NCBI GenBank assembly: GCA_021324935.1 | Contig: JAJPIE010000012.1 | Location: 124,001 to 188,000 of the forward strand | Source: Acidobacteriota bacterium | Lineage (GTDB): Bacteria > Acidobacteriota > Terriglobia > Acidiferrales > UBA7541 | DNA: 64,000 bases | Reading direction: 5' to 3' | Part shown: one piece after another, positions 62,726-64,000 of the stretch | How the letters are laid out: every line of letters starts with the position of its first letter | How positions within the stretch are numbered: position 1 is the first letter of the stretch | Translations under genes and position numbers: made by a program | The notes under the pieces: generated by a model | The model's database searches: none | Seen by the model: only the letters and a program-made list of their open reading frames with translations | Told to the model about the DNA's origin: nothing

Positions 62726-64000
62726 TCACGGGATTGATGCGCTTACTTCACTAGAGTAGCCGCTCTCGTTCCCGCTGCTATCCAGTTCCGTGGCGACATA
62801 GTAGTAGGTTTGACCCGCGAGAACTGTGGAATCTATGTAAGAGGGCGTCGGGATCACCGAAGAATCGACTTTGGTGTAAGGTCCGCCGGAAACAGAGCTA
62901 CGATACACGTTGAAGCCTCCGTAGGACGAGGCACTGGGCGTCCATGCGAGTGTCACCGAATGCGAAACGGTAGCACTCCCGCTTCCCGAGAGGGGGACGA
63001 CGAGAGGCGAGTTGGCGGCATTGCTGAGCACGGTCACGCTGCCGGCCCCGCTTCCGGTTGAAGAGGGGGCGTAGACGACATTGAGGGAAGTGGATTGCCC
63101 CGCTGCCAGAGAGAGCGGCACCGCGATTCCGCTGGCGCTGAAGCCCGTGCCGCTCGCTGTAACTTGCGATATCGACACGGTGGAATTCCCGGTGTTTGTG
63201 AGCGTGAGGCTTTGCGAGGCGCTGGTCCCCGTGGTCAAGCTTCCAAAGCTGAGAGAGGCCGGACTGGCTGAGAGTTTCAGGATTTGCGCGAGGCCCGTTC
63301 CGCTCAGTGCGACGCTTGAGGGTGATGTGGGGGCATTGCTGACCAGAGTTACGCTGCCTGGATAGTTGTTCGCGGCAGCCGGGTCGAAGGCGACATTGAA
63401 TGCCGCCGAGCCCCCCGGGGCAATCGAAAGCGGCAACGTGAGTCCGCTCATCGTGTAGGAAGTCCCCGTGAGCGTCGCTTGCGTGACCGTGAGATTCGCC
63501 GAGCCTGGATTTTGAATCGTCATCGTCTGGGAGTTTGTTACTCCCACGGTGACATTGCCGAAGCTGACGCTGCTGGGCACGATGGAAAGTTGCGGCTGTA
63601 CGCCGGCGCCACTCAGTGAAATCGTCGACGGGGAATTTGTGGCGGTGCTGACCACGCTGATGCTGCCGGTGAGGCTTCCCGCGGCTGCCGGAGCGCACTG
63701 AACCGTCAGGGAGAGGCTCTGACCGGGGCCAAGTGTCGTTCCTCCGGAAAAGCCCGCAACTTGAAAGTCGGCGCCGCTGACAGCCACCTGGGAAATGGTG
63801 ACACTTCCCGTTCCCGTGTTTTTCAGTGAAAGCGCCTGAGACGCGCTGCTCCCCACTAATACGCCGCCGAAAGCCAGTGTTCCGGCGCTCGGCGAAAGCA
63901 GATAAGTTGCTGGTGCCGCAACCCCCTTGCCCGCAACTTGAAAACTGAAACCCTGTGCGGACTCTCCTTGGACGCTGGTGAAGACCGTAATGGTCCCGTT
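62726..64000 (-). CDS. Surface protein with ASH (choice-of-anchor D) repeats and C-terminal FnIII, 5' end outside window
   Basis: Open from the window edge to the stop at 62726 (425 codons shown). It holds at least three full ASH-type repeats of about 95-100 residues (SFGNVTVGVTNSQTMTIQNP, SFGSLTTGTSASQSLTLTNT, and one more upstream at GVLVGSSASQALSLKNTGTG), ending with a fibronectin type III domain (GFNVYRSSVSGGPYTKVDSS, YYYVATELDSSGNESGYSSE). Rich in Ser, Thr, Val and Gly, low in Lys. No anchor seen at the C-terminus. Likely an exported adhesive or structural surface protein. The FnIII has the same SGGPY and YYYV signatures as the one attached to the TatA-like protein at 10083. Confidence 0.85.
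   Translation of the reverse strand, partial: NGTITVFTSVQGESAQGFSFQVAGKGVAAPATYLLSPSAGTLAFGGVLVGSSASQALSLKNTGTGSVTISQVAVSGADFQVAGFSGGTTLGPGQSLSLTVQCAPAAAGSLTGSISVVSTATNSPSTISLSGAGVQPQLSIVPSSVSFGNVTVGVTNSQTMTIQNPGSANLTVTQATLTGTSYTMSGLTLPLSIAPGGSAAFNVAFDPAAANNYPGSVTLVSNAPTSPSSVALSGTGLAQILKLSASPASLSFGSLTTGTSASQSLTLTNTGNSTVSISQVTASGTGFSASGIAVPLSLAAGQSTSLNVVYAPSSTGSGAGSVTVLSNAANSPLVVPLSGSGSATVSHSVTLAWTPSASSYGGFNVYRSSVSGGPYTKVDSSVIPTPSYIDSTVLAGQTYYYVATELDSSGNESGYSSEVSASIP

Overview
The window looks like a chromosomal segment of an acidobacterium (Acidobacteriota, probably Terriglobia). The reasons are GC-rich coding with many C/G third positions, two very large Oar-like TonB-dependent receptors with an N-terminal carboxypeptidase-regulatory domain, a FecR/DUF6600 Gly-Tyr-Trp-rich protein, choice-of-anchor-D/FnIII surface repeats, S9 peptidases and a DUF4349 relic. 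This is inferred from gene content; no rRNA, tRNA, CRISPR array, insertion sequence or phage module was recognised. Most of the window is ordinary core genome.

Layout. 1-5.9 kb: partial Oar-like receptor, FecR-type secreted protein, a solitary MEMO-family protein and two small overlapping genes. 6-9.1 kb: methylmalonyl-CoA mutase catalytic subunit without a B12 domain, small membrane proteins and a Maf pyrophosphatase. 9.2-12.5 kb: a secreted repeat protein, a TatA-like protein fused to a fibronectin type III domain, and SelB. 12.7-21 kb: nitronate monooxygenase and a pyrimidine locus (pyrF, rlpA, pyrD and a PafA-like phosphatase on the minus strand; pyrR, pyrB and pyrC on the plus strand). 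21-27.7 kb: DUF2207 protein, zinc ribbon, thiD, glutamate dehydrogenase, a YHS/PP0621-like protein and serS. 27.7-29.5 kb: a nearly gene-free stretch with the most unusual content: a sigma-54-type promoter followed by a short transcript unit ending in a strong intrinsic terminator, other small candidate units, and a DUF4349 pseudogene with three lesions. 29.5-38.5 kb: glmM, AI-2E-family transporter, S1/P1 nuclease, an outer-membrane barrel/cytochrome c pair behind two palindromes, a PAS-GGDEF protein, a sterol-desaturase-type hydroxylase, a DinB-like protein and thiE. 38.5-45.1 kb: a large TPR protein, then rnhB, rplS, trmD, rimM, khpA and rpsP. 45.3-53.6 kb: TPR protein, sthA, ppk1, a beta-lactamase-fold hydrolase, and ffh, which is separated from its usual rpsP partner. 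53.6-64 kb: second Oar-like receptor, S9 peptidase, a Tat-type exported class V aminotransferase, a duplicated beta-barrel protein, O-methyltransferase, beta-carbonic anhydrase and a partial ASH-repeat/FnIII surface protein.

How the genes fit together. The pyr genes cover carbamoylaspartate to UMP except pyrE and carbamoyl-phosphate synthase, with PyrR as probable regulator. The rpsP-khpA-rimM-trmD-rplS-rnhB block is the classic ribosome-maturation operon. SelB implies that the genome uses selenocysteine, but no selA, selC or selenoprotein was found here. The envelope is heavily represented: receptors, barrels, exported peptidases and phosphatases, RlpA and Tat.

The observations most worth following are the sigma-54/sRNA unit at 28183-28323, the TatA-FnIII fusion at 10083-10511, the triple-lesion pseudogene at 28523-29504, the metalloregulator-like palindrome at 34615-34633, and the heptanucleotide-repeat insertion inside trmD.
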